Origin: Chloroflexota bacterium | GTDB taxonomy: Bacteria > Chloroflexota > Dehalococcoidia > Lucifugimonadales > UBA3495 | DNA length: 43,635 nucleotides | NCBI GenBank assembly: GCA_002721995.1 | Contig: PBMF01000045.1 | Coordinates: 1-43,635, forward strand | Direction: 5' to 3' | In this document: in pieces, positions 40,950 through 43,635 of the stretch | How the letters are laid out: every line of letters starts with the position of its first letter | Position numbering within the stretch: the first letter of the stretch is position 1 | Notes under the pieces: generated by a model | What the model saw: the letters and a program-made list of their open reading frames with translations, nothing else | What the model was told of the DNA's origin: nothing | Database searches by the model: none | Translations under genes and position numbers: made by a program

Positions 40950-41833
40950 CATCTTCATCCCAATCGTCGGAACGGTTCTGGCAACGGACCGAAATGGTCC
41001 TGGCCGAGATTCCGGTGGACGTGCGGCTGCAGAAGGACGACTTCTACTCCCAGCCCGACTGGACCGTCTACCAGATGCGCTATTCCTCGGCTGACGGGTC
41101 GAGGATTTTTGCCTGGCTGTCGGTGCCCCAGGGCCGCGGTCCATTTCCAGCAATAATCCGCATGCCCGACTACGGCAGTGTCCATGACATCGTCTATACG
41201 CCATTGCGGGAGCGGGCGGTGGTCATGAACCCGACGTTCCGGGGGCAGCGTCATACCGACCATGTATATCAGGCCCAGTTCCCCGGCCTGCTCACCGATG
41301 GCATAGAGAACCCGGACTCCTATGTCATGCGCCGGGTATTCGCCGATGCCATACGGGCCATTGACGCCCTGTCGTTCCAGGCCCAGGCCCAGCTCAGGGA
41401 GATAACGGTCATTGGCAGCGGTCTCGGTGGAGCTTTGGCCTTGGCTGGAGCGTCGCGCCGCCGTTCGATTCATGCGGTGGCGGCCAACACCCCCATGGCC
41501 CTGGGCAACCCGGTGTCATTGGCCCCCGGACTGGGTTACCCCCTGGCCGAGTTGGACGATTACATGCGCCTCTATCCCTCCAGACGGTCGGAGGTGGTCG
41601 AAAGCACTGCCGCCCTGGACCTGGTCAAATTGGCCAGCCAGGTAATGGCGCCGGTGCTGCTCAGTGTCGGCATGAATGACAACAGCATGTGTCCGCTGCC
41701 CTTTGGCGAGGAGTTGGCGGCCGCACTGCCCGAATGCGACCTGCGGGTCTACCGGGGCGCTGCCGAGGGAGGCGGCCACGAGCATGCCCAGGTCCAGGTC
41801 TCGTGGCTGGCGGATAAACTGGGCATCGGCTGA
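40946..41833 (+). CDS. Acetylxylan esterase-like hydrolase, nucleophile serine replaced
   Basis: 295 aa, homologous throughout to the preceding gene (shared GPFPAIIRMPDYG, FRGQ, FPGLLTDGIENPDSYVMRRVFADAIRAID). At the nucleophile elbow the partner has GSSQGG, but here it reads GSGLGG: Gly159 stands where S172 is the nucleophile. The acid (D245 in GMNDNSMCPL) and the His (H278 in GGGHEHAQ) are kept. A normal serine-hydrolase mechanism is therefore unlikely. It may be a partner or regulatory subunit, or use another residue (S158 is adjacent). The ATG overlaps the upstream stop. Confidence 0.82.
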   Translation: MTSSSQSSERFWQRTEMVLAEIPVDVRLQKDDFYSQPDWTVYQMRYSSADGSRIFAWLSVPQGRGPFPAIIRMPDYGSVHDIVYTPLRERAVVMNPTFRGQRHTDHVYQAQFPGLLTDGIENPDSYVMRRVFADAIRAIDALSFQAQAQLREITVIGSGLGGALALAGASRRRSIHAVAANTPMALGNPVSLAPGLGYPLAELDDYMRLYPSRRSEVVESTAALDLVKLASQVMAPVLLSVGMNDNSMCPLPFGEELAAALPECDLRVYRGAAEGGGHEHAQVQVSWLADKLGIG

Positions 41834-41909
41834 GGCTCCGGCCAAGGCGGCTGATATACTGGATCCAGGGCATTTTTCAAATTGATCATCACGGAGAAGA
41901 TACCGGACC

Positions 41910-43008
41910 ATGGAGCAACTGAGACAACAACTATCCACCCTCAATCAGAAGATTGCGTCGGTGGTGGAGCGTCTTTGACCTGGCCGGTAAAGAAGACGCA
42001 ATAGGCGTCATGGAGCGGGAGGCGGCCGAACCGGGCTACTGGGACGACCACCAGAGCGCACAACGAAAGATGCAGCAACTGGGCCGGTTGAAAGACACCG
42101 TGACCCTATGGCGGGACCTGGAGTCCCGGTCCCAAAACCTGAGTGAACTCACCGAGCTGGCCATGGCAGAGGATGACCTGTCCCTGCTGGAGCAGCTTGA
42201 GTCCGAGCATGAAGAGTTGACCAAGGCCCTGGCCATGGAAGAGGTCAACCTGACCCTCTCCGGTCCCTACGACGACCGGCCCGCCATCGTGTCCATCCAC
42301 GCCGGCGCCGGCGGCACCGACGCCCAGGACTGGGCCGAGATGCTGATGCAGATGTACTGCAACTGGGCCGAGTCCGGAAAGCGCCCCTTGGAGGTCATGG
42401 ACCTCTCCTATGGGGAGGAAGCCGGCCTGCGCAGTGCCACCCTGGAAGTGGGCGGACCCCATTCATTTGGATATCTGTCGGCGGAGCAGGGTGTGCACCG
42501 GTTGGTGCGTCTTTCGCCCTACGACCCCAACAACCTACGCCAGACCTCCTTCGCCCAGGTGGAGATACTCCCCACCGCCGAGGACGACCCGGACATAGAG
42601 GTGCGCTCGGAAGACATCAAGATGGACACCTTCCGCTCCAGCGGGCCCGGCGGTCAGAACGTGCAGAAGGTGGCCTCGGCGGTGCGGCTTACCCACATTC
42701 CCACCGGTATCGTGGTCTCCTGTCAGAACGAGCGCTCCCAGCACCAGAACCGGGAGTTCGCCGTCCGCATCCTCAAGGCCAAGCTGTTGGCACGCCACTC
42801 TGAGGAGCGGGCCAAGGAACTGGCCGACCTGCGAGGGGAACGGGTGGCGGCCGAGTGGGGGAACCAGATTCGCAGCTACGTGCTCCACCCCTACAAGTCG
42901 GTCAAAGACCACCGGACCAACCTGCAGAGCACCAACCCCGACGCCGTCTTAAACGGCGCCATTGATGGCTTCATCGAGGCCTACCTCATGTCCCGCGTGG
43001 GCGAGTAG
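41910..43008 (+). CDS. prfB: Peptide chain release factor 2 with +1 programmed frameshift
   Basis: 365 aa after recoding, join of 41910-41975 and 41977-43008. RF2 releases peptides at UGA and UAA. The first 22 codons end CTT followed by TGA and C (41973-41979), the classical slippery stop. Shifting +1 continues as DLAGKEDA. A Shine-Dalgarno-like GGAG lies 3 nt upstream of CTT. The RF domain has the GGQ motif (247-249) in SSGPGGQNVQKV for hydrolysis. The stop-recognition tripeptide, Ser-Pro-Phe in most RF2, reads Ser-Pro-Tyr here (202-204). The start ATG at 41910 gives MEQLRQQLSTLNQKIASV, a normal RF2 N-terminal helix. Confidence 0.96.
41967..41979 (+). promoter_or_regulatory. RF2 recoding site
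   Basis: Sequence GAGCGTCTTTGAC. The slippery CTT codon, in-frame TGA stop and following C match the RF2 autoregulatory +1 frameshift site; when RF2 is scarce the ribosome shifts and makes more of it. The upstream stimulator here is GGTGGAG. Confidence 0.93.
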
Positions 43009-43635
43009 GTCGGGACTGCCAATCGCGATTTCAGATTGGTAACGTAGGGACGGGTTTCCAACCCGCTCTGCTACCCAGCCAGCCAACTACCCATCTGACC
43101 GAACCATGTCCCGCCCGCTCATGGTGAGCATGTCGAACCACCGCCGGACCGCGATAAACACCCCCACCAGCGGTATGGCCGATGCGGCTCCTTCGACAAG
43201 CTCAGGATGATCGGGGAGTGAGGTGGCAGCCAGCCGCACTGTCATTCCAGCGGAGGCTGGAATCCAGGAACTGTTTCATATACCGGACAATCGGCATCCG
43301 GAGTGTCAAACTGGATTCCGGCCTGCCCTGGAATGAAGAGTTGGGGTCTCCGTAGGGGCGGGGTTCCAACCTGCCCTGCCACAACACTAGCCAACTCCCC
43401 ACCAGACCGAACCATGTCCCGCCCGCTCATGGTGAGCCTGTCGAACCACCGCCCCTCCGGATGTTCATTCCCATTTGTGGTATGACTGGTGATGCTCCTT
43501 CGACAGGCTCAGGATGAGCGGTATTGGAGGACCAAAGACTTCTCCCTCGTCATTCCGGCGAAAACCAGAATCCAGAAAACTTCGCACAGGTTCCTTGGCG
43601 CTGCAGAAACTTACTCGATCCCGGCCTGCGCCGAA
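43009..43635. repeat. Non-coding end with a tandem roughly 308-bp repeat and inverted-repeat arms
   Basis: No gene is seen in 627 bp. Two diverged copies of one unit are offset by about 308 bp. Shared blocks are GTAGGGACGGGTTTCCAACC at 43045 and 43352, GACCGAACCATGTCCCGCCC at 43097 and 43405, and CTCCTTCGACA plus GTCATTCC at 43241 and 43549. Within each copy an arm CCGCTCATGGTGAGC-TGTCGAACCA (43115-43140; 43423-43448) is inverted relative to CTCCTTCGACA-GCTCAGGATGA about 50-60 bp further on, as in a miniature inverted-repeat element. The second copy may run past the window end. A CCAATC/GATTGG hairpin at 43019-43039 follows prfB. Confidence 0.75.

Noticed and set aside
43009..43635. CRISPR array
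   Set aside because: Repeats are two long diverged units about 308 bp apart with inverted arms, not short regular direct repeats with unique spacers; no cas genes are present.

Overview
The window is about 43.6 kb of high-GC bacterial chromosome. The gene content suggests an aerobic, respiring, heterotrophic member of the Chloroflexota, perhaps the SAR202/Dehalococcoidia side. The clues are an 11-subunit nuo operon without nuoEFG, a succinate dehydrogenase followed by an HdrB-like subunit, a monomeric isocitrate dehydrogenase, a CaiB/BaiF CoA transferase and a DUF1501/DUF1800 pair. This placement is inferred from gene content and was not tested by phylogeny.

Layout. Positions 1-2350 hold four small minus-strand genes that are all related to one another, arranged as a duplicated pair. 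A CCA-encoding tRNA-Met(CAU) and a hypothetical gene follow. Positions 3081-7064 (minus) form a compact run: CoA transferase, rdgB, moaA, rnhA, moaC. rdgB carries an in-frame copy of a GC-rich dispersed repeat. From a divergent promoter with a perfect TATAAT, nuoABCD-HIJK-(DUF2007-like)-LMN runs on the plus strand to 18132. nadK and a Nudix hydrolase follow. Next come sdhA, sdhB and an HdrB/CCG-domain protein (19817-23404), closed by a strong terminator. A metallo-beta-lactamase-fold gene at 23489-24342 is broken by a frameshift.

Positions 24394-29089 (minus) carry monomeric isocitrate dehydrogenase, malate dehydrogenase and a class-III aminotransferase. With sdhAB this puts three TCA-cycle steps and complex I within 22 kb. 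An exported or anchored alpha/beta hydrolase follows. After it are an NHL-repeat protein, a DUF1800 protein and a DUF1501 protein, then a small ABM-fold monooxygenase and a DUF255/thioredoxin-fold protein. Positions 36697-37352 hold an internally deleted D-2-hydroxyacid dehydrogenase and a CopG-like antitoxin without a visible toxin. Then come thrS (lacking the TGS domain) and plsY (minus), two overlapping acetylxylan-esterase-like hydrolases of which the second has lost its nucleophile serine, and prfB with the classical +1 programmed frameshift. The last 600 bp is non-coding and consists of a tandemly repeated, inverted-repeat-bearing unit.

No CRISPR array, prophage, transposase or recognisable defence island is visible. 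The most unusual items are the four-paralogue cluster, the repeat inside rdgB, the nucleophile-less hydrolase, the deleted dehydrogenase and the DUF2007-like gene inside the nuo operon.
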